In this document: positions 18,437 to 27,634 of the stretch, piece by piece
How the letters are laid out: each line of letters begins with the position of its first letter
How positions within the stretch are numbered: position 1 is the stretch's first letter
From: Streptomyces stelliscabiei
GTDB lineage: Bacteria > Actinomycetota > Actinomycetes > Streptomycetales > Streptomycetaceae
Direction: 5' to 3'
DNA length: 64,000 nt
Assembly (NCBI RefSeq): GCF_014873495.1
Contig: NZ_JADBGF010000001.1
Location: 4,526,001-4,590,000 of the forward strand
Notes under the pieces: model-generated
What the model was told of the DNA's origin: nothing
Databases searched by the model: none
Seen by the model: only the letters and a program-made list of their open reading frames with translations
Made by a program: the position numbers and the translations under genes

Positions 18437-19339
18437 TCAGTAATCGAACGCCCTCGACGTGTTCGCCGCGATCGCCGTCGCCAGCGCGTCCTCGTCGATG
18501 CCCCGCACCGCGGCCATCGCCCGGACCGTGACCGGAACGAGATACGGCGCGTTGGGCCGTCCGCGGTACGGGGCCGGCGTCAGGAAGGGCGCGTCGGTCT
18601 CGACGAGGACGAGTTCGAGGGGGGCGACGGCGAGCGCGTCGCGCAGCGGCTGGGCGTTCTTGAAGGTCATGTTCCCGGCGAAGGACATGAAGTAGCCGTG
18701 CTCCGCGCACTCGGCGGCCATGGCGGCGTCGCCGGAGTAGCAGTGGAAGACGGTCCGCTCGGGCGCACCCTCCTCCTTCAGGACCCGCAACACGTCGTCG
18801 TGGGCGTCGCGGTCGTGGATGACCAGGGCCTTGCCGTGCCGCTTGGCGATCTCGATGTGGGCGCGGAAGGACCGTTCCTGGGCGGCCTTGCCCTCCGGCC
18901 CGGTCCGGAAGTAGTCGAGCCCGGTCTCCCCGACCCCCTTGACCTGCGGCAGCGCCGCGAGCCGGTCGATCTCGGCGAGCGCGTCGTCGAGTGCCGTGTC
19001 ACCGCCGGGGGTCCGCGCGCCCTGCCGGGACCAGCCGTCGGGGTCGCCGTGCACGATCCGCGGCGCCTCGTTGGGGTGCAGGGCGACCGTCGCGTGCACG
19101 GCCTCGTACCGCGCGGCCGTCTCGGCGGCCCAGCGGGAGCCCTTGAGGTCGCAGCCGACCTGGACGACCGTGGTCACCCCCACGGAGGCGGCCTTCGCGA
19201 GGCCCTCCTCGACCGTGCCGGACTGCATGTCCAGATGCGTGTGCGAATCCGCGACCGGCACCCGGAGGGGTGCGGGGAGCGGGGGCGCGGCGTTCCTGTC
19301 GTTCTTGCCGGACGCGTTGCCGGAGTCGTTCGAAGGCAT
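18437..19339 (-). CDS. tatD: TatD family metal-dependent hydrolase
   Basis: 300-residue TIM-barrel nuclease. Metal ligands are seen in VADSHTHLD (His33, His35), GVGETGLDYFR (Glu), ALVIHDRDAH, TVFHCYSGD and VLVETDAPF (Asp). TatD proteins are 3'-5' DNA exonucleases and tRNA/DNA quality factors, not parts of the Tat export machine. Position directly before rpfB and rsmA is conserved in actinobacteria. The first about 25 residues are a charged extension before the barrel begins at VPVADSHTH. Confidence 0.93.
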   Translation of the reverse strand: MPSNDSGNASGKNDRNAAPPLPAPLRVPVADSHTHLDMQSGTVEEGLAKAASVGVTTVVQVGCDLKGSRWAAETAARYEAVHATVALHPNEAPRIVHGDPDGWSRQGARTPGGDTALDDALAEIDRLAALPQVKGVGETGLDYFRTGPEGKAAQERSFRAHIEIAKRHGKALVIHDRDAHDDVLRVLKEEGAPERTVFHCYSGDAAMAAECAEHGYFMSFAGNMTFKNAQPLRDALAVAPLELVLVETDAPFLTPAPYRGRPNAPYLVPVTVRAMAAVRGIDEDALATAIAANTSRAFDY

Positions 19340-19407
19340 GCCCCGATCCTACGAATCGCGGAACCGCACGATCGGGGCATGCCTCACAGGCTCACTGACG
19401 GGGAGGA

Positions 19408-19815
19408 TCAGCTCGCCTTGCGGTGGAACGGGTGCAGCAGGTCGGAGAAGTGCCAGTGGTGGTGCTCCCCGGGCTCCGCCGCGTCGCTCGCCGCCGCGTC
19501 GACCGCCGCCGGGCGCGGCTTCGGCACGTGGCGCCGGTGTTCGGCGTCCCGGACCGACGACACCTGGCCCGCCCGCATGATCCGTACGACATGACCGTCG
19601 CAGTTCTGGCACGCCGGCCGGGAGAGCGGGGACGGCACGACCTTGCCGTCGGCCACGTACATCACGAAGTCGCGCCCCTGGGCGTCGTTGTGGTGCTCGA
19701 TCTCGTACGACTGCTCCCAGCCGTGCCCGCAGCGCATGCAGGCGAACGAGTACGACTCGTGAACGACGGCGGTGGCGGTGTCCCGCAGGACGGCCCGCTC
19801 TACGATCTCGGTCAT
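19408..19815 (-). CDS. Conserved zinc-ribbon protein
   Basis: 135-residue protein with two CxxC pairs, FACMRCGHGW and ACQNCDGH, forming a zinc ribbon, preceded by MTEIVERAVLRDTATAVVHESYS. The C-terminal part is low complexity and ends in a His-rich EPGEHHHWHFSDLLHPFHRK. ATG at 19815 has AGAGGAG about 8 bases upstream. It lies between tatD and rsmI on the same strand. I recognise it as a conserved Streptomyces protein without known function; a nucleic-acid or metal-binding role is possible. Confidence 0.8.
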   Translation of the reverse strand: MTEIVERAVLRDTATAVVHESYSFACMRCGHGWEQSYEIEHHNDAQGRDFVMYVADGKVVPSPLSRPACQNCDGHVVRIMRAGQVSSVRDAEHRRHVPKPRPAAVDAAASDAAEPGEHHHWHFSDLLHPFHRKAS

Positions 19816-20035
19816 TGCCAGCTCCTCTGGTCCGCTGGACGCTGAGGACGGGTAAGTCCTCACCACCCATAGGACTCCTCCGCAGACCCGAAGTGCACCC
19901 CACCTGCCGACTGTTGAAGCCGTTTTGGCCCGTCCTTGTGGGAAGCCCCTCCACGCGAGGGCAGTGCTTTGCTCGGCTTTGCCGGGCCATGGGGCGCGGG
20001 GGTGTGTTGCGGGGCGCGTAAGGGGTGGAGGCGTG

Positions 20036-20262
20036 GGGTGCGTCGGCGGATGCGCGCCGGTGGAGCTTCTCGCGCAGTTGCCCGCGCCCCTGAAAACCCA
20101 GGCCGTACGGCCTGAAAAAGCGGCGGGGCTGCGGGTCCGAAAGTCAACGGGGCTGCGGGTCCGAAAGCATGGGGCGCAGCCCCTGCTTCTCAGGGGCGCG
20201 GGGAACTGCGCGACCAGCCCCCACCGGGCCGCACCCGACAACGCACCCCCCGCCACCCCACC
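20036..20262. repeat. Dispersed intergenic repeat, copy D (long inverted pair)
   Basis: Occupies much of the 457-bp gap 19816-20272. Left arm about 20036-20098 (core CGCGCAGTTGCCCGCGCCCC) and right arm about 20190-20255 (core GGGGCGCGGGGAACTGCGCG) are inverted copies over roughly 60 nt, including flanks such as GCGTCGG / GACAACGC. Between them are the palindrome 20100-20113 (AGGCCGTACGGCCT), two direct copies of a 20-bp unit (20124-20143, 20148-20167) and the triloop hairpin GGGGC-GCA-GCCCC (20171-20183). Confidence 0.85.
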
Positions 20263-20272
20263 CCGCGTACCC

Positions 20273-21121
20273 CTACGGCGCAGCCCTCTTCGCCGCGACC
20301 ACCGCGTCGAAGACCTCCCGCTTGGGCAGCCCCGCCTCCACCGCCACCGCGGCGATCGCCTCCTTGCGGCGCTCCCCCGCCTCCTCCCGCACCCGGACCC
20401 GCCGCACCAGCTCCGCCGCGTCCAGCTCCTCCGGCCCCTTCTCCGGCGCCCCCTCGACCACGACGGTGATCTCGCCGCGCACCCCGGCCGCCGCCCACTC
20501 GGCCAGCTCCCCGAGAGGGCCCCGCTTGACCTCCTCGTACGTCTTGGTCAGCTCGCGGCACACGGCGGCCCGCCGCTGCGCGCCGAAGGCCTCGGCCATC
20601 GCCGCGAGCGTCGCGTCCAGGCGGTGGGGGGCCTCGAAGTACACGAGCGTGCGCCGCTCCTCGGCGACCTCGCGCAGCCGGCCCAACCGCTCCCCGGCCT
20701 TGCGCGGCAGGAACCCCTCGAAGCAGAACCGGTCGACGGGCAGCCCCGACAGCGCGAGCGCGGTGAGCACGGCGGACGGCCCCGGTACGGCGGTGACCCG
20801 GATGTCCTTCTCCACGGCCGCGGCGACGAGCCGGTACCCGGGGTCGGAGACCGACGGCATCCCCGCGTCGGTGACCAGCAGCACACGCGCCCCGCCCACC
20901 AGCGCCTCGACGAGTTCCGGCGTACGCGCGGCCTCGTTGCCCTCGAAGTACGAGACGATCCGCCCGCCCGGCTGCACGCCGAGCGCCTGGGTGAGCCGCC
21001 GCAGCCGCCGGGTGTCCTCGGCGGCGACCACGTCCGCACCGGCCAGCTCCTGGGCGAGCCGGGGCGGCGCGTCCGCGACATCACCGATGGGGGTACCTGC
21101 CAACACAAGGATTCCTGTCAC
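20273..21121 (-). CDS. rsmI: 16S rRNA (cytidine1402-2'-O)-methyltransferase
   Basis: 282-residue RsmI, a tetrapyrrole-methylase-fold enzyme that methylates the ribose of C1402 in the 16S decoding centre. Diagnostic motifs: ILVLAGTPIGDVADAPPR, VVAAEDTRRLRRL, LLVTDAGMPSVSDPG, VPGPSAVLTALALSG, FEGFLPRK and FEAPHRL. GTG at 21121 is chosen because GGGAGG lies 8 bases upstream. An overlapping ATG at 21129 is out of frame and stops after three codons. Divergent from pmt, as in other streptomycetes. Confidence 0.95.
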   Translation of the reverse strand: MTGILVLAGTPIGDVADAPPRLAQELAGADVVAAEDTRRLRRLTQALGVQPGGRIVSYFEGNEAARTPELVEALVGGARVLLVTDAGMPSVSDPGYRLVAAAVEKDIRVTAVPGPSAVLTALALSGLPVDRFCFEGFLPRKAGERLGRLREVAEERRTLVYFEAPHRLDATLAAMAEAFGAQRRAAVCRELTKTYEEVKRGPLGELAEWAAAGVRGEITVVVEGAPEKGPEELDAAELVRRVRVREEAGERRKEAIAAVAVEAGLPKREVFDAVVAAKRAAP

Positions 21122-21235
21122 ACCCCCATCCTCCCAGGGGGAACGCCGCCGGCAGGGCGCGGGACCGCCTCGGACACCCCGGCCCACATTCCCGTCCCAC
21201 GGGACTCCCACAGCCGTGTTCCCTACGATGGCGCG

Positions 21236-22975
21236 GTGACCAGTACCGCGTCCTCCACGGACACCCGGCAGGACCAGGCCACCGAAGCGCAGCGGCCGTC
21301 GTGGCAGCACCGCCTGCGCCGATTCGGCTACGCGGCGCCCCCGAGAGGCGACGTCCGCACCCGGCTGGTGCCCCCGTACACCCGGCCGGGTCCACGGGTG
21401 TGGGCCGCGCTCGGGCTGCGCGAGAGTGGCGCGGCGCGCCTGGTCCGGTGGTCGGCGTGGGGCGGTCCGCTGCTGGTGACGCTGTTCGCGGGGCTGCTGC
21501 GGTTCCACGACCTGGGCAGCCCCAGGGCGGTGATATTCGACGAGACGTACTACGCGAAGGACGCGTGGGCGCTCGTCCATCGCGGGTACGAGGTCAACTG
21601 GGCGAAGAACGCCAACGAGCTGATCCTCCAGAACAACGGGAACGTGCCCATCCCGACGGAGGCGGCCTATGTGGTCCACCCCCCGGTCGGCAAGTACGTG
21701 ATCGGTCTGGGCGAGCTGATGTTCGGGTTCGACCCGTTCGGCTGGCGGTTCATGACGGCCCTGCTCGGCACGCTCTCCGTGCTGATGCTGTGCCGGATCG
21801 GCCGCCGGATCTTCCGCTCGACGTTCCTCGGCTGCCTCGCGGGCGCGCTGATGGCGGTGGACGGCCTGCACTTCGTGATGAGCCGCACCGCGCTGCTGGA
21901 CCAGGTGCTGATGTTCTTCGTGCTGGCCGCGTTCGGCTGTCTGGTCGTCGACCGCGACAAGGCGCGGCAACGCCTGGCCGCCGCCCTCCCCCGGGACGGC
22001 GACGGGGTCGTCCGCCCCGACGTCCTGATCGCCGAGACGACCCGCCTGGGGTGGCGCCCGTACCGCTGGCTGGCCGGTCTCTGCCTGGGCCTGGCCCTCG
22101 GCACCAAGTGGAACGCCCTGTACTTCCTGGTGTTCTTCGGGATCATGACGGTGCTCTGGGACTACGCGGCCCGCAAGGTCGCCGGCGCCCGTCAGCCGCT
22201 GATCGCGATGCTCCGGCGCGACCTCGGCCTCGCGTTCCTGTCCACGGTCCCCGTCATGATCGTCACCTATCTGGTCTCCTGGACGGGCTGGATCCTCTCC
22301 CCGGACGACGGCACCGGCGGCTACTACCGCAACTGGGCCGCGACCGAGGGCAAGGGCGGCTGGCTCGCCTGGCTCCCGGACTGGCTGCGCAGCCTGTGGC
22401 ACTACGAGCACGCGGTGTACGAGTTCCACATCGGGCTGTCGTCCCCGCACACGTACCAGTCGAACCCGTGGAGCTGGATCGTCCTGGGCCGCCCGGTCTC
22501 CTACTTCTACGAGTCCCCGTCCCCCGGCAACGACGGCTGCGCGGTCGACACCGCCGACAAGTGCGCCCGCGAGGTCCTCGCCATCGGCACGCCCCTGCTG
22601 TGGTGGGCGGCCGCCTTCGCGGTCCTCTACGTCCTGTGGCGCTGGTTCTTCCGCCGCGACTGGCGCGCCGGCGCGATCGCCTGCGGCATCGCCGCCGGCT
22701 ATCTCCCGTGGTTCCTGTACCAGGAGCGCACGATCTTCTTCTTCTACGCCGTGGTCTTCCTGCCGTTCCTCTGCCTCGCCGTCACGATGATGATCGGCGC
22801 CATCCTCGGTCCCCCCGGCGCCCCGGAACGCCGCCGCGTGGCCGGCGCGGCGGGCGCGGGCGTCCTGGTCCTCCTGATCGCCTGGAACTTCATCTACTTC
22901 TGGCCCCTGTACACCGGCCAGCCCATCCCGATCGACAGCTGGCGGTCGCGGATGTGGCTGGATACCTGGGTGTGA
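21236..22975 (+). CDS. pmt: Dolichyl-phosphate-mannose--protein mannosyltransferase
   Basis: 579-residue GT39-family membrane glycosyltransferase that transfers mannose from polyprenyl phosphate to Ser/Thr of secreted proteins. The first extracellular loop carries the catalytic acidic pair in VIFDETYYAKDAWALVH; further family marks are HPPVGKYVIGLGE, LMAVDGLHFVMSRTALLD and GTKWNALYFLV, with about ten transmembrane helices. In Streptomyces Pmt glycosylates lipoproteins and is needed for infection by phage phiC31 and for normal cell-wall resistance. GTG at 21236. Divergent from rsmI with 114 bp between starts. Confidence 0.93.
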   Translation: MTSTASSTDTRQDQATEAQRPSWQHRLRRFGYAAPPRGDVRTRLVPPYTRPGPRVWAALGLRESGAARLVRWSAWGGPLLVTLFAGLLRFHDLGSPRAVIFDETYYAKDAWALVHRGYEVNWAKNANELILQNNGNVPIPTEAAYVVHPPVGKYVIGLGELMFGFDPFGWRFMTALLGTLSVLMLCRIGRRIFRSTFLGCLAGALMAVDGLHFVMSRTALLDQVLMFFVLAAFGCLVVDRDKARQRLAAALPRDGDGVVRPDVLIAETTRLGWRPYRWLAGLCLGLALGTKWNALYFLVFFGIMTVLWDYAARKVAGARQPLIAMLRRDLGLAFLSTVPVMIVTYLVSWTGWILSPDDGTGGYYRNWAATEGKGGWLAWLPDWLRSLWHYEHAVYEFHIGLSSPHTYQSNPWSWIVLGRPVSYFYESPSPGNDGCAVDTADKCAREVLAIGTPLLWWAAAFAVLYVLWRWFFRRDWRAGAIACGIAAGYLPWFLYQERTIFFFYAVVFLPFLCLAVTMMIGAILGPPGAPERRRVAGAAGAGVLVLLIAWNFIYFWPLYTGQPIPIDSWRSRMWLDTWV

Positions 22976-23117
22976 TGGCCGAACCCCGTTCGCCGGGCTC
23001 TGGCGGGCTAACAATCAGGGCACGCACAGGAGTCATTTTCCCCACGCGTTACTCCGGCGTGCTTACAGTGAGCCTCGGCAAGCGGTTTCTGAACGCGTTC
23101 AAAGGGGGAGTCGCGTC

Positions 23118-24752
23118 ATGCGCAAGGGGGTCAAGGTCGCCATAGTCGGCGGAGTGTTCGCGGCGATGGTGGGCGGTGCCGGGTACGGCGGGTACAACTT
23201 CGTGACGGCGCTGAACGGGGACGGCGGGGGTGTCGAGAAACGCACCGGGCCGCCGGGCGGGGACGAGGTCCGGGAGACGACGGAGAAGTTCTTCGCCGCC
23301 TGGGAGAAGGGCGACTCGGCCACGGCGTCGTCGTACACGAACGACGCCGTGGACGCGGGGAAGGTCTTCGGCAGCTTCACGGGCGTCGCGCGGATCGACG
23401 ACGTGAAGATCGAGCCGGGCAAGCCCACCGGGAGCGGCGACCGGACCGTCCCGTTCTCCGTCAGGGCGACCGTGTCGTACCAGGGCAAGAGCAAGGAACT
23501 CGCGTACAGGAGCCGGCTGACCGTCGTGCGCGGGAAGACGACCGGGCGGGCCCTGGTCGACTGGCGGCCCTCCGTCGTACACCCCGAGCTGAAGAAGGGG
23601 GACACGCTGTTCACCGGGGAGGCGGCGGCGCCGCCCATCGAGGCCGTGGACCGCGACGGCAAGGCGCTGACCAAGGAGAAGTACCCCTCCCTGGGGCCGA
23701 TCCTCGACACGCTGCGCGAGCGGTACGGCTCCGACGCGGGCGGCACCTCCGGCGTCGAGCTGGGCATCCACCACGCCGCCGCCGAGGCCGGCGACACCAC
23801 CCTGCTGACCCTCACCAAGGGCAGGGCGGGCAAGCTGCGGACCACGATCAGTGCCCGGACGCAGGCGGCGGCCGAGCAGGCGGTCACCAAGCACCCCGAG
23901 TCGTCCGTGGTCGCCGTGCAGCCCAGCACCGGGCAGGTGCTGGCCGTCGCCAACCACCGTGACGACAGCTTCAACGCGGCCTTCCAGGGTGAACTCCCGC
24001 CCGGCTCCACGATGAAGATCGTCACCGCCGCGATGCTCATCGACAACGGCGTGACCTCCATGAACGGCCCCGCGCCCTGCCCCGCCACGGCCACCTGGCA
24101 GAGCCAGACCTTCAAGAACCTGCCCGGTCTGAAGCCGGACGAGACGCCGAACGCGACGCTCGCCAACAGTTTCGAGCGGTCCTGCAACACGGCCTTCATC
24201 AAGCTGATCGACGAAAAGCCGCTGTCCGACGAGTCGTTGACCGAGGAGGCGCAGGAGCGGTTCGGGATCGGCCGGGACGACTGGAAGACGGGCATCGTCT
24301 CCATGGACGGCAAGGTGCCGCCCTCCGGCGGGCCGAACCGGGCCGCCAACGCCATCGGTCAGGGTGACGTCCTGATGAACCCGCTCAACATGGCGTCGGT
24401 GACGTCCACGGCGATCACGGGGACGTTCCGGCAGCCGTATCTGGTGTCACCGAAGCTGGACGACCGGGAGCTGGCCACCGCGAAGGGGCTGTCGGCCAGT
24501 ACGTCCTCGCAGTTGAAGCAGATGATGAGGCTGACCGCGACCCGGGGGACGGCCGCGACCGTCATGTCCGGACTCAGCGGCGACATCGGCGCGAAGACCG
24601 GTTCCGCGGAGATCGACGGGCAGGCGGTGGCGGACAGTTGGTTCACCGGGTTCCGCGGGGACGTGGCCGCGGCGGCGATGTCGGAGGGGGGCGGTCGCGG
24701 GGGCGAGGCGGCCGGTCCGATCGTGGTGGATGTGCTGCGCGTCTCTCCGTAG
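23118..24752 (+). CDS. Penicillin-binding protein (class B-like transpeptidase), first of two
   Basis: 544-residue membrane-anchored D,D-transpeptidase for peptidoglycan cross-linking. N-terminal anchor VAIVGGVFAAMVGGAGYGGY, an NTF2-like MecA_N-type domain (ETTEKFFAAWEKGDSATASSYT), a dimerisation-like middle region, then the transpeptidase domain with SxxK in PPGSTMKIV, SxN in SFERSCNTAF and KTG in DIGAKTGSAEI. Strong ribosome site AAAGGGGGAG before ATG 23118. Followed by a paralogue 144 bp downstream, with about the same domain layout. Probably acts in sporulation or apical growth; which one is not visible. Confidence 0.9.
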   Translation: MRKGVKVAIVGGVFAAMVGGAGYGGYNFVTALNGDGGGVEKRTGPPGGDEVRETTEKFFAAWEKGDSATASSYTNDAVDAGKVFGSFTGVARIDDVKIEPGKPTGSGDRTVPFSVRATVSYQGKSKELAYRSRLTVVRGKTTGRALVDWRPSVVHPELKKGDTLFTGEAAAPPIEAVDRDGKALTKEKYPSLGPILDTLRERYGSDAGGTSGVELGIHHAAAEAGDTTLLTLTKGRAGKLRTTISARTQAAAEQAVTKHPESSVVAVQPSTGQVLAVANHRDDSFNAAFQGELPPGSTMKIVTAAMLIDNGVTSMNGPAPCPATATWQSQTFKNLPGLKPDETPNATLANSFERSCNTAFIKLIDEKPLSDESLTEEAQERFGIGRDDWKTGIVSMDGKVPPSGGPNRAANAIGQGDVLMNPLNMASVTSTAITGTFRQPYLVSPKLDDRELATAKGLSASTSSQLKQMMRLTATRGTAATVMSGLSGDIGAKTGSAEIDGQAVADSWFTGFRGDVAAAAMSEGGGRGGEAAGPIVVDVLRVSP

Positions 24753-24895
24753 GGGATGCGGCTCGCTGCGGGGTGCGGGTCCGGTGGGGGGCCGCGGACA
24801 AACGCGGCCCCGCCCACGGAGTGACCCGCGGGACTCTAGGGTGGTGGTGCTCGTTGAGGGACGAGAGGCAGCCGGGGGCAGCGGAAGGTCGGAGC

Positions 24896-26656
24896 GTGGG
24901 TAAGAGAAGGCGTGTCGACGAGCGGAAGGCCGCGAAGTCGGGGAGGTCGCGGCGGCACCTCGTCCTGGGCGGAGTGGCCGTCGCGGCCCTCGGTGGTGGC
25001 GCGGTCGCCGTGTACACGGTGTTCGGCGCCGGCGCGTCGGCCGACGACCGTTCGGCCGACGCCAAGGCCGTGAAGAGCGGCCCCCTGTCCGCCGTCGAGG
25101 TCCGCACCGCCGCGACCGCGTTCCTGACGGCCTGGCAGAAGGGCACCGTCACCAAGGCCGCCGCCGCCACGGACGACTCGACGGCCGCGAAGACCGCGCT
25201 GACCGGCTTCACCAAGGACGCCCACGTCAAAAACGTCACCCTCACCCGCGGCAAACGCGCGGGCGACATGGTGCCGTTCACGGTGAAGGGCACGGTCTCC
25301 TACAAGGGCACGGCCAAGCCGCTCACCTACAAGTCCGCCCTCACCGTCGTACGGGCGAAGAAGGACGGCGAACCCGTCGTCGCGTGGCAGCCGTCCGTCG
25401 TGCACCCCGACCTCGACGAGGGCGACCGCCTGGTCACCGGTGAGGCGGGCACGCCCCCGGTGAAGGCCCTCGACCGGGACGGCGGCGAGCTGACGACGAA
25501 GAAGTACCCCTCGCTGGGCTCGGTGCTGGACGGTCTGCGGGAGAAGTACGGCAAGAAGGCGGGCGGCAAGGCGGGAGTCGAGCTACGGATCGTCCGCGCG
25601 GACCCGGAGAAGGCCGGGCCGGACGGCACCTCCTCCAGCAAGTCCGCCGGCTCCACCAAGTCCGCGAACTCCACCAAGTCCACGAAGTCCACGAAGGAGA
25701 AGGCCGCCGACAAGACGCTGCTGGAGCTGAGCAAAGGCACGCCCGGGGAGCTGAGGACGACCCTCAGCCCGGCGCTGCAGGCCATCGCCGAGTCGAAGGT
25801 GGCGGCCACGAAGCGCGCGTCGGTGGTCGTGATGCGCCCCTCGACCGGCGAGATCCTCGCGGCGGCCAACTCCAGCGCCTTCAACGTGGCGTTCCAGGGC
25901 TCCCTGGCCCCCGGTTCCACGATGAAGATCGTGTCGTCGGCGCTGCTCATCGACAAGGGCCTGGCGTCGGCGGACAAGGTCCACCCGTGCCCCAAGTTCT
26001 CGTCGTACGGCGGCTGGAAGTTCCAGAACGACGACAAGTTCGAGATCAAGAACGGCACGTTCAAGGCGAGCTTCGCGCGCTCCTGCAACACCGCCTTCAT
26101 CTCCCAGGCGAAGAAGCTGGACGACAACTCCCTGACCCTGGAGGCCCAGCAGGTCTTCGGGCTCGGCCTGAACAACTGGGCCATCGGCGTGTCCAGCTTC
26201 GACGGCGCGGTACCGGTGCAGAGCGCCGCCCCGATGGCGGCCTCGCTGATCGGCCAGGGCGGTGTGCGGATGAACCCGCTGAACATGGCGTCGGTGGTGT
26301 CGACCGCCAAGACGGGCGTCTTCAAACAGCCCTACCTCGTCGCCCCCTCCGTCGACGGCCGCACCCTCGCGACCGCCTCCCGGCCCCTGTCCGCCACGGC
26401 CCGCACGCAGCTGCGCGAACTCCTCCAATACACCGCCGCGGCCGGTACGGCGGCCGAGGCGATGTCGGGCCTCGGCCCGGACTACGGTGCCAAGACCGGC
26501 TCCGCCGAGGTGGACGGCCAGAAGGAGCCCAACGGGTGGTTCACCGCCTGGAAGGGCGACCTGGCCTCCGCCGGGGTCGTCCAGGAGGGGGGCCATGGCA
26601 GCGAGTCGGCGGGGCCGATCGTGGCGGCGCTGCTGAAGGCGGGCAGCGGGGGCTGA
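24896..26656 (+). CDS. Penicillin-binding protein (class B-like transpeptidase), second of two
   Basis: 586-residue paralogue of the preceding gene. Anchor after KRRRVDERKAAKSGRSRRH (LVLGGVAVAALGGGAVAVYTVF), NTF2-like domain (VRTAATAFLTAWQKGTVTKA), and transpeptidase motifs APGSTMKIV (SxxK), SFARSCNTAF (SxN) and DYGAKTGSAEV (KTG). It differs by an inserted Ser/Lys/Thr-rich linker (GTSSSKSAGSTKSANSTKS and following TKSTKEK) between the middle and catalytic regions, encoded by a degenerate repeat at about 25627-25702. GTG at 24896 is used; there is no better ATG. Confidence 0.9.
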   Translation: MGKRRRVDERKAAKSGRSRRHLVLGGVAVAALGGGAVAVYTVFGAGASADDRSADAKAVKSGPLSAVEVRTAATAFLTAWQKGTVTKAAAATDDSTAAKTALTGFTKDAHVKNVTLTRGKRAGDMVPFTVKGTVSYKGTAKPLTYKSALTVVRAKKDGEPVVAWQPSVVHPDLDEGDRLVTGEAGTPPVKALDRDGGELTTKKYPSLGSVLDGLREKYGKKAGGKAGVELRIVRADPEKAGPDGTSSSKSAGSTKSANSTKSTKSTKEKAADKTLLELSKGTPGELRTTLSPALQAIAESKVAATKRASVVVMRPSTGEILAAANSSAFNVAFQGSLAPGSTMKIVSSALLIDKGLASADKVHPCPKFSSYGGWKFQNDDKFEIKNGTFKASFARSCNTAFISQAKKLDDNSLTLEAQQVFGLGLNNWAIGVSSFDGAVPVQSAAPMAASLIGQGGVRMNPLNMASVVSTAKTGVFKQPYLVAPSVDGRTLATASRPLSATARTQLRELLQYTAAAGTAAEAMSGLGPDYGAKTGSAEVDGQKEPNGWFTAWKGDLASAGVVQEGGHGSESAGPIVAALLKAGSGG

Positions 26657-26672
26657 GTCCCGGCGTCCGCGG

Positions 26673-27305
26673 TCATGTACGGGCGTGGACGCGGATCTTC
26701 TCGTACGACTCGGGCGACTCGGCCAGGCACCAGTCGAAGACCGACGGCCAGGGACCGTAGCCCGCGTCCAGGTCCAGGTGGGCCTGGCCCGGCAGGACGT
26801 CGGCGGGCAGGCCCAGGGGGTCGGCGTAGACCGCGGCCGCGCCGCCCGGGCAGTACGGGTCGTCGTCGCCGCCGACGACCCGGGTGTACGAGGCGGCCGC
26901 GGCCAGCCGTGCGGGGTCCGGCCGCGGCGGGGCGAACTCGGCTATCTCCGGGTGCTCCAGGGCGACGTCGGGGGCGGGCGGGGCGACGAGCAGGACGCGG
27001 TCGACGGGGCCGGACAGGACGTCGTCCCGCGCGACCGCGTGCAGCCACAGCAGACAGGCCAGGCTGTGGCAGACCACCGTGATCCGCCGACCCGCCAACT
27101 CCGCCAGCAGGGCGTCCAGTTCCGCCAGCCACCGCTCCAGGTCCGGGTCGTCCGGCTCCGGCAGCTGCGGGTACGCCACCTCGTGGCCGAGGTCGGTGAG
27201 GCGGTCGGCCAGCCAGTGCTGCCAGTGGGCGGCCGGGCGGTGGTTCTGCCACCCGTGCAGGATCAGGAAGGCGCGGGTGCCGTCGGCGGGCGGGGTCTCT
27301 GTCAT
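26673..27305 (-). CDS. Small serine hydrolase, RBBP9/YdeN family
   Basis: 210-residue alpha/beta hydrolase of the RBBP9/YdeN type. Sequence marks are FLILHGWQNHRPAAHWQHWLADRL at the N-terminus, nucleophile Ser in TVVCHSLACLLWLH, the Asp region VVGGDDDPYCPGG and the catalytic His in LPGQAHLDLDAGYG. Such enzymes are cytoplasmic carboxylesterase-like proteins of uncertain substrate. Convergent with the preceding PBP gene (17 bp apart). ATG at 27305. Confidence 0.85.
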   Translation of the reverse strand: MTETPPADGTRAFLILHGWQNHRPAAHWQHWLADRLTDLGHEVAYPQLPEPDDPDLERWLAELDALLAELAGRRITVVCHSLACLLWLHAVARDDVLSGPVDRVLLVAPPAPDVALEHPEIAEFAPPRPDPARLAAAASYTRVVGGDDDPYCPGGAAAVYADPLGLPADVLPGQAHLDLDAGYGPWPSVFDWCLAESPESYEKIRVHART

Positions 27306-27359
27306 CCCCAGATCGTCAGCGAAGCGGGTCCTGCCGGTCCAGTGCCGTCTCTGTGGCTG

Positions 27360-27570
27360 GATGGGTCGCCGGGCGCGGGCCGGTGGGGCTTCTCGCGCAG
27401 TTCCCCGCGCCCCTGAAGGACAGGGGCTACGCCCCAAGCTTTTCAGGGAACGCAGGACCGGTACTTCCCGCGCCTGCAGGAGAGGTGGGGCTTTCGGGCC
27501 CGCAGGGCCCGGGCTTTTAGGGGCGCGGGGAACTGCGCGAGATGCCCCACGCACCCGCACCCGCACCCCA
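27360..27570. repeat. Dispersed intergenic repeat, copy E (inverted pair)
   Basis: Within the 329-bp gap 27306-27634 between divergent genes. Left core 27394-27414 and right core 27519-27539 are perfect inverted matches over 21 bp, and flanks also match (GGTGGGGCTTCT against GAGATGCCCCAC). Between them are two triloop hairpins: GGGGC-TAC-GCCCC (27423-27435) and GGGCCC-GCA-GGGCCC (27496-27510). Confidence 0.85.
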
Positions 27571-27634
27571 CACCCACCGCACCACCCCGACAACCCCCTC
27601 GCATGGCCCGTACACCCACCGCTAGCGTGCCCGC

